From the NCBI RefSeq assembly GCF_000421265.1, contig NZ_ATWN01000005.1, positions 62,001 through 126,000 of the forward strand: a stretch of DNA of 64,000 bases, given 5' to 3'. The position numbers and the translations under genes are program-made. Of this stretch, positions 27,694 through 36,680 are shown one piece after another. Below the pieces are notes generated by a model. The model ran no database searches, was not told the DNA's origin, and saw only the letters and a program-made list of their open reading frames with translations. This DNA comes from Thalassospira lucentensis MCCC 1A00383 = DSM 14000. Its GTDB lineage: Bacteria; Pseudomonadota; Alphaproteobacteria; Rhodospirillales; Thalassospiraceae. Each line of letters opens with the position of its first letter. Within the stretch, counting starts at the first letter, position 1.

Positions 27694-28647
27694 ATGCCTG
27701 ATATCGTCATAAAGAAAATCAAGAAAGGTGGACACGGCCACCATGGCGGCGCATGGAAGGTTGCTTATGCCGACTTTGTGACGGCAATGATGGCGTTTTT
27801 CCTGTTGCTGTGGCTGCTGTCAAGCGCCACCGAAGAACAGCTTCAGGGGGTCTCGAACTATTTCACCCCGGAAACCATTTCGCAAAACGACTCTGGGTCG
27901 GGTGGCTTGCTAGGCGGTACCAGTCTTGCCGAAGAAGGTGCGTTGCGGTCTGAATTTGGGTCGCCGACGGTCAGTATGGATATTCCGCCACAACAATCGC
28001 CCGATGAACGCGAAGCCATTCGCGTGGCCCAAATGGAGGAACAGGAATTCAATGAAGCTCAGGAAGAACTTCGCAAAGCCATCGAAAGCAGCGAAGAGCT
28101 CCAAGGGCTCGAAAAGAATATCCGCATTGAAGACACCGATGAAGGCCTTCGCATCCAGCTGCTTGATGAAGACGGCACTGCGATGTTCCCAAGCGGCAGC
28201 CCCTCGATGGCCGAACATACCAAAAAGCTTCTTCAAAAGGTCGCTGAGATTATTGCAAAACTGCCACAAGACGTTGCAATTGAAGGACATACAGACTCGG
28301 TTCCGTTTAACCGCTCCGACGGCTATTCAAACTGGGAACTTTCCTCTGAACGCGCACTTGCAACACGCAGAACCCTTGAAGATCTTGGTCTAAACACGGA
28401 TCGCTTTGCCAAAGTTGCCGGTCTTGCCGATACCGATCCGCTGATGCCCGAAGCCCCTGATAACGAGCGCAACCGACGCATCAGCATTACGTTGCTGCGC
28501 GGTACCCGTGAACGCACCGCACTTGAGGGGGGTCCGGAAAATGGTACAGGTGGGGAAACAACGGGCACGTCGGGGGAAAATATTGACCCAAGGACATCAC
28601 CAGCGCCGGTGCGACGTCCGTCATTCTCCGTCCCGTCACAGCCATAA
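27694..28647 (+). CDS. motB: Flagellar motor stator protein MotB
   Basis: A 317-residue protein with a short basic cytoplasmic tail, a single membrane helix and an OmpA-like peptidoglycan-binding domain. D27 in YADFVTAMMAFF is the ion-binding aspartate. The OmpA domain spans about 150-275, with EGHTDSVPF and SNWELSSERALATRR. A low-complexity G/T/P-rich C-terminal tail follows. It starts 44 bases after motA. The absence of Na-specific features (PomB style) cannot be judged by eye, so ion choice is open, though the overall form fits a proton motor. Confidence 0.95.
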   Translation: MPDIVIKKIKKGGHGHHGGAWKVAYADFVTAMMAFFLLLWLLSSATEEQLQGVSNYFTPETISQNDSGSGGLLGGTSLAEEGALRSEFGSPTVSMDIPPQQSPDEREAIRVAQMEEQEFNEAQEELRKAIESSEELQGLEKNIRIEDTDEGLRIQLLDEDGTAMFPSGSPSMAEHTKKLLQKVAEIIAKLPQDVAIEGHTDSVPFNRSDGYSNWELSSERALATRRTLEDLGLNTDRFAKVAGLADTDPLMPEAPDNERNRRISITLLRGTRERTALEGGPENGTGGETTGTSGENIDPRTSPAPVRRPSFSVPSQP

Positions 28648-28652
28648 AACAG

Positions 28653-28681
28653 CCGCGCAAACCGGGTTTGCGCGGTCCTTT
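28653..28681 (+). terminator. Probable terminator of motAB
   Basis: A perfect 10-base stem (28653-28662 with 28666-28675), three-base loop and a broken T tract (TCCTTTT). It begins five bases after the motB stop. Confidence 0.7.
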
Positions 28682-28769
28682 TGTGTCTCAGCCCTTTAAA
28701 CTGTCATAAACAACACTTAATCTCATATAATAGAGAAGGTTGAATGTGACCGGGACACAGAAAAGCTAA

Positions 28770-29525
28770 ATGACAGTCAATCAGCGCCGACTTACCCAGC
28801 ATTATTTCATGACGGCCCCAATGCCCTGCCCCTATTTGCCCGGGCGTTTTGAACGCAAGCTGGTGACAGAATTGCGTGGGCCAGAAGCCAATGGTGTTCA
28901 TGATCTTCTGTCACGTGCCGGGTTCCGCCGCAGTCATTCAATAGCGTATCTTCCCGCCTGCAGCGATTGCAACGCCTGTGTGCCGGTTCGCGTGTCGTGT
29001 GCTGACTTCAAACCCGGTCGTTCCTTCCGCCGCATCCAAGCCAAGAACGACGACATTGTTCGCAGCATCGTTCCCGCATCGGCCACACAAGAACAATTTC
29101 AGCTTTTTAGCACCTATCAGGATGCACGCCACGGCAATGGTGACATGGCACGAATGGATGCGCGTGATTACCGCGCGATGGTCGAAGACAGCACGATTGA
29201 CACATCCATCTTTGAATACCGGCGTCCGGATGGCAGCCTGATTGCGGTAGCACTGGTTGACAATTTGTCTGATGGTCTTTCGGCGGTTTATAGCTTTTTT
29301 GATCCCAAGGAGCATAAGCGCTGTCTTGGGACCTACATCATTTTGGACTTGATAGCAGAAGCGCAGGCGTTTGAATTTCCTCATATTTATTTGGGGTACT
29401 GGATTTCTGATTGTCGTAAAATGTCCTATAAAATGCGTTTCCAGCCGCTCGAAGGCTTCAAAAATGGTCGATGGGAAATCATGTCAGACGACGTAAACCA
29501 AACCCGTCCCGACGGCAGTTCCTGA
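28770..29525 (+). CDS. bpt: Aspartate/glutamate leucyltransferase (Bpt)
   Basis: A 251-residue aminoacyl-tRNA-protein transferase that adds leucine to proteins with N-terminal Asp or Glu, marking them for ClpAP/ClpS degradation. Conserved parts are CPYLPGR (about 20-26), the CSDCNACVPVRV cysteine block near 65-76, and SYKMRFQPLEGF near the end. A TATAAT sequence at 28726-28731 might be its -10 box, but no good -35 is seen. It is a single-gene unit between motB and the TRAP binding-protein gene. Confidence 0.93.
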   Translation: MTVNQRRLTQHYFMTAPMPCPYLPGRFERKLVTELRGPEANGVHDLLSRAGFRRSHSIAYLPACSDCNACVPVRVSCADFKPGRSFRRIQAKNDDIVRSIVPASATQEQFQLFSTYQDARHGNGDMARMDARDYRAMVEDSTIDTSIFEYRRPDGSLIAVALVDNLSDGLSAVYSFFDPKEHKRCLGTYIILDLIAEAQAFEFPHIYLGYWISDCRKMSYKMRFQPLEGFKNGRWEIMSDDVNQTRPDGSS

Positions 29526-29676
29526 CCTTTGTTTTTCCACATTATACTAAAGTCCAATCACACAGCTCGATCCCCGGTTGCCTGCACCCAAAGACGCATA
29601 TAAGCTGCCTGACAAAGCCAATTAACTGGCTTTTACATATAAATCATGAGCTTGCATCTTTGGGAGGCTGTAACAA

Positions 29677-30771
29677 ATGAAACGTCGCCAATTTCTATCT
29701 GGCGCCGCAGTAGCAGGTGCAACTGCTGCCGCTGCATCTACTTTTGCCAAACCGGCACTTGCGCAGGACGTCCGTGAATGGCGTCTGATCACGACCTGGC
29801 CGAAAAACTTCCCGGGTCTGGGAACCGGCGCAAACCTTCTTGCTGAATACATCACCAAGGCATCTGAAGGTCGACTGAAAGTCACCGTTTTCGGCGCTGG
29901 CGAAATCGTTCCGGCATTCGAAGCCATTGATGCTGTTGGGAATGGCACCGTCGAAATGGGCCATGGCGCGCCTTACTACTGGAAAGGCAAAGTCGACGCG
30001 ACCCAATATATCGCCGCAATGCCGTTCGGTCTGAACGCACAGGAACAAAATGCATGGTTCCAGTGGGGCGGTGGTCAGGAATTGGCCGATAAGGTCTATG
30101 CTGAACTGAACTGTAAGTTCTTCCCGTCGGGCAACACTGGCACCCAGATGGGTGGCTGGTTCAACAAGGAAATGAATACCATTGATGACTATAAAGGTCT
30201 GAAAATGCGTATTCCGGGCCTTGGTGGCGAAGTCGTCAAAGCAGCGGGCGCTAACGTTGTGAACCTTCCGGGTGGTGAGATTCCGCCAGCTCTGCAGTCT
30301 GGCGCGATTGATGCGACCGAATGGGTTGGTCCATACAACGACTTGGCCTTTGGCCTCTATAAATCGGCGAAATACTACTACTACCCGGGTTGGCACGAGC
30401 CAGCGACCGTTCTTGATAACTTCATCAACCTGGATGCATGGAATGCGCTTCCAGATGATCTCAAGGCGATCGTTTCGCAGGCCAACACGGCAGTAAACCA
30501 GATGGTCCTGTCGGAATTCACCGCACGTAACAATCAGGCGCTTGATACCCTGCGTAACAAGCACAATGTCGATGTACGTCCGTTCTCTGACGACATTCTG
30601 ACGGGCCTTGGCAAACTGTCGGGCGAAGTTCTGCGTGATCTGGTTTCATCCAATCCGCTGTCGCAGGAAGTCTTCGAAAGCCTGATTAAATTCCGGACCC
30701 AGTCGATCGCATGGTCGAAATTCTCGGAATCGTCCTTCGCACAGGCACGTATCCTGCCGTTCAAATACTAA
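29677..30771 (+). CDS. TRAP transporter solute-binding protein, TakP-like
   Basis: A 364-residue DctP-family periplasmic protein. The N-terminus is a twin-arginine signal peptide (RRQFL at 3-7, cleavage probably after ALA at 29), so it is exported folded. The block SGAIDATEWVGPYNDLAFGL resembles the 2-oxoacid (pyruvate) binding protein TakP, where the RIPGLGG arginine binds the substrate carboxylate. The membrane subunits dctQ and dctM lie convergently on the other strand. A 2-oxo or hydroxy acid ligand is likely, but this is by family likeness only. GGGAGG precedes the ATG. Confidence 0.9.
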   Translation: MKRRQFLSGAAVAGATAAAASTFAKPALAQDVREWRLITTWPKNFPGLGTGANLLAEYITKASEGRLKVTVFGAGEIVPAFEAIDAVGNGTVEMGHGAPYYWKGKVDATQYIAAMPFGLNAQEQNAWFQWGGGQELADKVYAELNCKFFPSGNTGTQMGGWFNKEMNTIDDYKGLKMRIPGLGGEVVKAAGANVVNLPGGEIPPALQSGAIDATEWVGPYNDLAFGLYKSAKYYYYPGWHEPATVLDNFINLDAWNALPDDLKAIVSQANTAVNQMVLSEFTARNNQALDTLRNKHNVDVRPFSDDILTGLGKLSGEVLRDLVSSNPLSQEVFESLIKFRTQSIAWSKFSESSFAQARILPFKY

Positions 30772-30793
30772 GTCTCCGCCTTATGGAAACGAC

Positions 30794-30823
30794 AAAGGGC
30801 TGGCATTTTGCCAGCCCTTTTTT
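30794..30823 (+). terminator. Rho-independent terminator of the TRAP binding-protein gene
   Basis: A perfect 12-base stem (30794-30805 with 30809-30820), three-base loop and T run. Confidence 0.87.
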
Positions 30824-30873
30824 CATGTGCGCTTCTTACAAACCATTCGATCCGAAAGATGCCCAGAAACGAA

Positions 30874-30901
30874 GAAGGGCACCCATTTGGGTGCCCTTCT
30901 C
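30874..30901 (-). terminator. Probable terminator of dctM
   Basis: A perfect 12-base stem (30874-30885 with 30890-30901) and four-base loop, 29 bases past the dctM stop; the T tract on the minus strand is interrupted. Confidence 0.7.
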
Positions 30902-30929
30902 GCAAGATCGTTTTGGATATTGTTAGTGG

Positions 30930-32303
30930 CTAGAACAGAACGCTTGGCAGCCACGTCGCAAGCCATGGGAAGGCTGCGACAAGGCACAAGCCCAGCATCT
31001 GAATAACCACGAACGGAATAATACCGCGATAGATATCCATCGTCCTGATCGAGGGCGGCGCCACCCCGCGCAGATAAAACAGCGCAAACCCAAATGGCGG
31101 AGTTAAGAAGCTGGTCTGAAGGTTGATGGCGATCATGATGCCCAGCCAGACCGGATCAATATCCATCTTAAGCAGGATCGGACCGACAATCGGGACCACA
31201 ACAAACACGATCTCGATGAAGTCGAGGAAGAATCCCATGAAGAACATCAACAGCATGACCACCAGAATCGCGCTAAACGTGCCACCCGGAAGGTTGTGCA
31301 AAAGGTCTTCAACCAGTTGATCGCCACCAAGACCACGGAACACCAATGAGAACACCGACGCGCCGAGCAGGATGACAAACACCATCGCGCTGACCTGAAC
31401 CGTCTGACGCACAACATGGCGCAGAACTGCCATATCAAGACGACGATAGAACGCTGCCAGAACCATCGCACCGACAGACCCGAAAGCAGCCGATTCCGTT
31501 GGTGTGGCAATCCCGGTCAGGATAGATCCCAGAACCGCAACAATCAAAAGAGCCGGCGGCAAAAGTGCACGCAGCACCTCCCCCCAAAGCCCTTCCGGAC
31601 GTTTGCCTTCGACAAGGGCTGGTGCAGATTCGGGATCAATGATCGACTTGATGATGATCCAGCCGATATACAACGCAACCAGCATGATCCCCGGGATAAA
31701 GGCACCTGCAAACAGGTCCATCACCGAAATCGGCTCAGGGGCCCAGTTGCCAATCGAACGCTGTGCTTCGGCATAGGCTCCTTGCAGGATATCACCAAGC
31801 AGGACCAGCACGATTGACGGCGGAATGATCTGCCCCAAGGTGCCCGACGCACAAATAATACCGGTCGACAGTTTCGGATCATACCCGGCTTTGTTCATCG
31901 CAGGCAGGCTCAGCAAACCCATTGTAACAACCGTCGCACCGACAATACCGGTGGATGCTGCGAGCAACATGCCAACAATCACCACCGAAATACCAAGACC
32001 ACCCCGCATGGTGCCAAACAGCATTCCCATGGTGGTCAGCAGTTTTTCGGCAATCCGCGCACGTTCCAGCATCACGCCCATAAAGACGAACAGCGGGATC
32101 GCAACATAAAGCTCGTTGGTCATCACACCGAAATAGCGTGACGGCAAAGAGCCCAGAAGCGGCATATCAAACGCGCCAAGCGCATTGCCAATCAGTGCGA
32201 AAGCAAGACCGGTGCCCGCAAGCGAGAAGGCAACCGGAAAACCAAGAATAAGCACGCCGCACGCAACGGCGAACATTACCAGGCTAAGAACTTCACCTGT
32301 CAT
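30930..32303 (-). CDS. dctM: TRAP transporter large permease subunit (DctM)
   Basis: A 457-residue polytopic protein with about 12 membrane segments. Family signs are PLFVFMGVMLERARIAEKLL in the first third, GIVGATVVTMGLLSLPAM, and the repeat-end blocks ASGTLGQIIPPSIVLVLLGD and AINLQTSFLTPPFGFALFYLRG. The first ATG (32303) overlaps the dctQ stop by one base (TGATG), so I prefer it to a TTG one codon upstream. It transports the ligand delivered by the convergently encoded binding protein using an ion gradient. Confidence 0.93.
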   Translation of the reverse strand: MTGEVLSLVMFAVACGVLILGFPVAFSLAGTGLAFALIGNALGAFDMPLLGSLPSRYFGVMTNELYVAIPLFVFMGVMLERARIAEKLLTTMGMLFGTMRGGLGISVVIVGMLLAASTGIVGATVVTMGLLSLPAMNKAGYDPKLSTGIICASGTLGQIIPPSIVLVLLGDILQGAYAEAQRSIGNWAPEPISVMDLFAGAFIPGIMLVALYIGWIIIKSIIDPESAPALVEGKRPEGLWGEVLRALLPPALLIVAVLGSILTGIATPTESAAFGSVGAMVLAAFYRRLDMAVLRHVVRQTVQVSAMVFVILLGASVFSLVFRGLGGDQLVEDLLHNLPGGTFSAILVVMLLMFFMGFFLDFIEIVFVVVPIVGPILLKMDIDPVWLGIMIAINLQTSFLTPPFGFALFYLRGVAPPSIRTMDIYRGIIPFVVIQMLGLCLVAAFPWLATWLPSVLF

Positions 32304-32848
32304 CAAACGCCCTCGTGCTCTTCTTCGTTGATTTCAAATTCTTTATGACCGGCAAGCACCAGAACGCTACGCGCTGCCAGGGACAACCCTTGCAGCAGCA
32401 TCAAAACGCAAAACACCAGAATCACAGATTTATAAAGGAACAGCCCCGGAAGACCGCCCGTTTCGTGCGACCCTTCAAGACGGTGCCAGCTGGTCACAAC
32501 ATACGGGTAGCTATACATCAGAATCATGATGATAACCGGCATCAGCAAGAACAGCGATCCAAACAGATCAACCCACGCCTTATAGCGCGCAGATGCCGGA
32601 CGATAAAACACGTCAACGCGCACATGACCACCATGCAAAAGCGTATATCCCGCGCCGACCATGAACATGATGCCGTAAAGCCACATGTAGCTTTCCTGCA
32701 TCGAAACCCAGCCGATCGCGAAGCCATATCGTAATGTGGCGACCAAAAAAGTAATCACCACCATCGGGATCACCAGCCAAGCGACCCCACGACCGATCAG
32801 GTCATTCAGACCATCAATCGCGCGGACGAAATTTCCCAGAAATCTCAC
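32303..32848 (-). CDS. dctQ: TRAP transporter small permease subunit (DctQ)
   Basis: A protein of about 181 residues with four membrane helices and family-typical HGGHVRVDVFY. It forms the membrane complex with DctM. The start is uncertain: GTG at 32848 has GGGAG at good spacing and begins MRFLGNFVRAID; another GTG at 32878 would add 10 residues but has no near ribosome site. It is the first gene of the dctQM pair. The segment 32849-33092 ahead of it holds its promoter and the parC terminator. Confidence 0.88.
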   Translation of the reverse strand: MRFLGNFVRAIDGLNDLIGRGVAWLVIPMVVITFLVATLRYGFAIGWVSMQESYMWLYGIMFMVGAGYTLLHGGHVRVDVFYRPASARYKAWVDLFGSLFLLMPVIIMILMYSYPYVVTSWHRLEGSHETGGLPGLFLYKSVILVFCVLMLLQGLSLAARSVLVLAGHKEFEINEEEHEGV

Positions 32849-33030
32849 TTTCCACTCCCAAGCCCTTATGTATCGCACAGGAAAATTGCGGGCTTCCTGT
32901 TATTCAGGTTGCGAAGTTACATATTAAACATCGAAAGCGCTATATCTTTTGGTGCGTATTTCCGCCATTTCCGGGCATTTTTACTGTCATGGATACTGTT
33001 TCAGATGTCTTTGGCCCGTCCGACCATAAA

Positions 33031-33063
33031 AAAAGCCGGATGGAACGGCCCCATCCGGCTTTT
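33031..33063 (-). terminator. Rho-independent terminator of parC
   Basis: A perfect 13-base stem (33031-33043 with 33051-33063) and seven-base loop; on the minus strand it is followed by a T run. It lies 30 bases after the parC stop. Confidence 0.85.
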
Positions 33064-33092
33064 CAATCGTTCTGCGTTCAACAAATCAAAGC

Positions 33093-35336
33093 TTATTCAA
33101 ACTTGTTGGACCGAGGGAAACCATTTGGCGGCAGGCGCCCTGCCCCGGCACGTTTGCCGGTCCATTCGGCAAGATCGGTCACAGTCCGGGTACGGCCTTC
33201 GTTGCCGCCCATGGCCCAGCTCAGACCGTCTTCAAGCTTGAACATGATCAGGTCCGAAAGACCGCCTTGGCGGTATTTCTGCAAAATCACACCGCGGCCG
33301 CGCGTCATTTCAGGCACTTCGGCAATCGGATAGATCAAAAGTTTACGGTTATCACCCAAAACAGCCACATGGTCGTGTTCGACCGGCAGGCATATCTTGG
33401 CAACTTCACCCGCGCCAAGATTAAGGATCTGTTTGCCGTTCTTGGTCTGGGCAACAACGTCTTTCTCAGCAACCTGGAAACCACGTCCGGCTGAACTTGC
33501 CACAAGCAGATTACGATCATTCTTGTGAACGATCATGGAGACGATGTCATGTTCCTGTGGCAGGTCGATTGACAGACGGATCGGTTCACCATTACCACGA
33601 CCACCGGGCAGCTTGTCACACGACATGGTGTAACAACGCCCTGCCGTTGACAAAATAATTACTTTGTCGGTCGTAAAGGCCTTAAGCGCAAAGCGGCCTT
33701 CATCGCCATCCTTGAATTTAAGGTCGCCAAGGTCGGCAACATGCCCCTTAAGGGCACGGACCCAGCCCATTTTCGAACAAATGATCGTAATCGGTTCGCG
33801 TTCAATCAGGGCCTCAAGCGGGACTTCAATTTCCTCTGGTGCATCACCGATCTCGGTACGGCGTTTGCCAAGTGCTGTTTTCTTGCCAAATTTTTCGCGC
33901 ATCAGTTCGACTTCGTCGCGAATGCGTTCCCAACGCATTGTCTCACTGGCAAGAAGCGCTTCCAGGCCTTCCTTTTCTTCGGTCAGTTTGGCGTGCTCGT
34001 TCTTGATTTCCATCTCTTCGAGCTTGCGCAAAGACCGCAGACGCATATTTAGGATCGCATCGGCCTGAACTTCTGTCAGGTCAAACGCCTTCATCAAAGA
34101 CGCCTTTGGCTCATCCTCAAACCGGATGATGCGGATAACCTCATCAAGGTTCAGATAGGCAACAAGGTAGCCTTCCAACACCTCAAGACGATGATTGATC
34201 TTGGCCAGTCGATGATTGGAACGACGGATCAGAACATCCTGACGATGCGCCAGAAACGCGCGAAGAACTTCGCGTAAATTCATCACACGCGGCGTGTTAT
34301 CGCCATCAAGAACGTTCATGTTCAAGCCAAACCGGATTTCCAGTTCGGTGTTTTTGAACAGCATTTCCATCAGATGTTCTGGTTCAACCGCACGGGTGCG
34401 TGGTTCCAGAACAAGACGGATAACATCGGTCGATTCATCGCGAACATCATTAAGAAGCGGCAGCTTCTTGGCAATCATCAAGTCGGCGATGCGTTCAACC
34501 AGCTTGGCCTTTTGAACCTGATAGGGAACTTCAGTGATCACAACCTGATAGAGGCCATGGCTGAGTTTTTCGACTTCCCATTTGGCGCGCAGGCGGAAGG
34601 ATCCACGCCCAGTCGCATAGGCCTCAAGAATATTTTCGCGCGGCTCAACCAGAACACCACCTGTCGGGAAATCGGGCCCCGGCACACAACGCACAAGCTC
34701 TGCAATCGAGGTTTCCGGATTGTCGATAAGCTTGATCAGACCTTTACACAGCTCATCAGCATTGTGGGGTGGAATGTTGGTTGCCATACCAACTGCAATG
34801 CCCGACGCACCGTTCGCCAAAAGGTTCGGAAACGCGGCGGGCATAACGATCGGCTCTTGTTCTTCACCATCATAGGTCGAACGGAAATCAACCGCGTCCT
34901 CGTCCAGACCGTCCATCAAAGCCGCCGCAACGGCGGTCATACGGGCTTCGGTATATCGCATGGCCGCGGCGTTATCACCGTCAATATTGCCAAAGTTACC
35001 CTGCCCGTCGACAAGCGGATAACGCACCGCAAAGTCCTGTGCCAGACGCACAAGCGCGTCATAGACCGACTGGTCACCATGCGGATGATACTTACCGATC
35101 ACGTCACCAACCACACGCGCGCATTTCTTAAACCCGTGTTCCGGGTTCAATTTCAATTGGCGCATGGCGAAAAGAAGACGGCGATGTACTGGTTTCAATC
35201 CATCGCGAACATCGGGAAGAGAACGCGACATGATCGTCGACATCGCATAAGCAAGGTAACGTTCGCTCAGCGCGTCGGCAAGGCGGGTTTCCCTGATTTG
35301 GCCGGCACCGGCCGGGTCGGAAGTCTTGGTGCTCAT
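33093..35336 (-). CDS. parC: DNA topoisomerase IV subunit A
   Basis: A 747-residue type IIA topoisomerase A subunit that unlinks replicated chromosomes together with ParE. The catalytic tyrosine is Y128 in AAAMRYTEARMT, within the normal NFGNIDGDNAAAMRYTE block. The quinolone-pocket segment is KYHPHGDQSVYDA, with Q89 and D93 at the positions of E. coli S80 and E84. The C-terminal beta-pinwheel region is short and of ParC type rather than GyrA type (no GyrA box). parE is not in the window. Confidence 0.95.
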   Translation of the reverse strand: MSTKTSDPAGAGQIRETRLADALSERYLAYAMSTIMSRSLPDVRDGLKPVHRRLLFAMRQLKLNPEHGFKKCARVVGDVIGKYHPHGDQSVYDALVRLAQDFAVRYPLVDGQGNFGNIDGDNAAAMRYTEARMTAVAAALMDGLDEDAVDFRSTYDGEEQEPIVMPAAFPNLLANGASGIAVGMATNIPPHNADELCKGLIKLIDNPETSIAELVRCVPGPDFPTGGVLVEPRENILEAYATGRGSFRLRAKWEVEKLSHGLYQVVITEVPYQVQKAKLVERIADLMIAKKLPLLNDVRDESTDVIRLVLEPRTRAVEPEHLMEMLFKNTELEIRFGLNMNVLDGDNTPRVMNLREVLRAFLAHRQDVLIRRSNHRLAKINHRLEVLEGYLVAYLNLDEVIRIIRFEDEPKASLMKAFDLTEVQADAILNMRLRSLRKLEEMEIKNEHAKLTEEKEGLEALLASETMRWERIRDEVELMREKFGKKTALGKRRTEIGDAPEEIEVPLEALIEREPITIICSKMGWVRALKGHVADLGDLKFKDGDEGRFALKAFTTDKVIILSTAGRCYTMSCDKLPGGRGNGEPIRLSIDLPQEHDIVSMIVHKNDRNLLVASSAGRGFQVAEKDVVAQTKNGKQILNLGAGEVAKICLPVEHDHVAVLGDNRKLLIYPIAEVPEMTRGRGVILQKYRQGGLSDLIMFKLEDGLSWAMGGNEGRTRTVTDLAEWTGKRAGAGRLPPNGFPRSNKFE

Positions 35337-35473
35337 GAACGGTTTTTCTTATTTCTTTGCAGAATGGACAGGTGTGACAACACAAACGATTTTGGCGTTA
35401 ATGTCTCACTGTTCTGGCAACATACTACGCCCGGCGTAGGAGTGGTCAACATGTGCTGTACAAAATGGGTGAT

Positions 35474-36229
35474 TTATTTTTCTTGCACGGGCACAGACCG
35501 CCAGACATGACTGACAAGACGGTCGCGTGCCGCGACAGGCTTTAGGGCTTTTGCTTCGAAAATATCGCGGTGAATGAAGAACCCGGTAAGCTTAAGCCCA
35601 TCGCGTATCTGATCGGAAAGCGGTGCGGCATTGCGTGCGTCCGATCCCTGCCCACCGGCAAGAAAGGCCGGCAATGGCAACAGACGATCACGATAGGTAT
35701 GACCGGCTTCTTCCGCCACAGCCCTCCCACTTTTGGGCGACACATAAGCAAGCCCCGTGGTCGCATTTGTCGCCGCACAGCAATCAAGTGCAAGACCATA
35801 GCCAAGCTCCTCAAGAAGGCCGACTTCCCAACGGATATAGGCCGGCAGCCACTGTTCGGCCTTTAAAGCCGACAGCAATGCGATGGTTCCATGGAATAAA
35901 TCAGGATGGGATTCACGTTCGGGCAAGGTCGCATCAAGCATGGCACAGGCCGAACTCATCGCCATCAACGGCCCCGCAGACAGCAAAAGATCAGCCGCGT
36001 GCGCACCAGTTAACTCACAGCGAAATTGTCCAAGATGTTCCGCCAGCCGTGCCGACCACCCAACCCGCACTTCATTGCCCGGCTCAAGTGTACCGCGCAT
36101 TGATTTGCTGGTGGCACCTCGCACCATGCCAGCATAGCGGCCATAGTCACGGGTCAGGACGGATAAACGAACGGCATTTTCGCCGAGTTTGCGTGTCGAA
36201 AGAACAATGCCGTCATCACGCCAGTCCAT
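35474..36229 (-). CDS. recO: DNA repair protein RecO
   Basis: A 251-residue RecO with an N-terminal OB fold (opening with DDGIVLSTRKLGENAVRLSVLT) and a helical C-terminal domain. RecO with RecR loads RecA onto SSB-coated gaps. It is the last gene of the era-region operon, nine bases after a 55-residue membrane-protein gene. The era-recO linkage is widely conserved. A zinc-binding cysteine cluster is not evident, as in many alphaproteobacterial RecO proteins. Confidence 0.93.
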   Translation of the reverse strand: MDWRDDGIVLSTRKLGENAVRLSVLTRDYGRYAGMVRGATSKSMRGTLEPGNEVRVGWSARLAEHLGQFRCELTGAHAADLLLSAGPLMAMSSACAMLDATLPERESHPDLFHGTIALLSALKAEQWLPAYIRWEVGLLEELGYGLALDCCAATNATTGLAYVSPKSGRAVAEEAGHTYRDRLLPLPAFLAGGQGSDARNAAPLSDQIRDGLKLTGFFIHRDIFEAKALKPVAARDRLVSHVWRSVPVQEK

Positions 36230-36238
36230 GCACGCCCC

Positions 36239-36406
36239 TTAGAAAAAACCGCTGGGCACTATCAGTCGGGTCACAAGGAAAAAGAAACCAATCAAGCAGG
36301 ACGCAAGACAGAAAAGCGCCACGCCCAGAACAGCTTTTCTACCCCAGGAACGGTTTTCGACGTCTTCGACAGCCATATCGATTGGATCGGTGGAATGTTT
36401 GGTCAT
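36239..36406 (-). CDS. Very small single-pass membrane protein
   Basis: A 55-residue frame read directly from the sequence. It has a charged, acidic N-terminal part (about 1-25) and one membrane helix (about 26-47, LGVALFCLASCLIGFFFLV) with a short tail. I do not recognise a family. The ATG overlaps the stop of the next upstream small gene by one base (TAATG), and recO starts nine bases after its stop, which supports it being a translated member of the operon. Confidence 0.65.
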   Translation of the reverse strand: MTKHSTDPIDMAVEDVENRSWGRKAVLGVALFCLASCLIGFFFLVTRLIVPSGFF

Positions 36407-36636
36407 TAATTCGGGCCTCCGCCCGTCATCTTCCAGAACAACCCGAGCAAAAAGATGCTCAGCGCTGCCAGCAGCGCAATAAGGTTAAGTGGTCGATGCA
36501 AAAAAGAGGTTTCGCGTCGTACGGACGAACGATCAATCCGTTTCCGGAAAGGTTTTCTGGCAATGCGTGCAACAATCATTGCGGCAACAGCGCCAACAAC
36601 AATCAATACAACGCCCCAAAACGATCCGATTTCCAT
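36406..36636 (-). CDS. Small two-helix membrane protein
   Basis: A 76-residue protein with two membrane helices (about 5-25 and 49-70) separated by a strongly basic loop (ARKPFRKRIDRSSVRRE). I do not recognise the family. It lies between era and recO, 44 bases after era, and its stop overlaps the start of the 55-residue gene. Both small genes may work together at the membrane; this is inferred only from coupling. Confidence 0.72.
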   Translation of the reverse strand: MEIGSFWGVVLIVVGAVAAMIVARIARKPFRKRIDRSSVRRETSFLHRPLNLIALLAALSIFLLGLFWKMTGGGPN

Positions 36637-36680
36637 TATCTATCCCGTGATTGATAGCTCATCCGTACGGCGCGTTTAAG

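Noticed and set aside
34374..35510. 378-codon plus-strand frame
   Set aside because: Antisense to parC; arises from codon bias of the real gene.
35623..36654. 343-codon plus-strand frame
   Set aside because: Antisense to recO and the small membrane genes; low-complexity product rich in H, Q, P and R.
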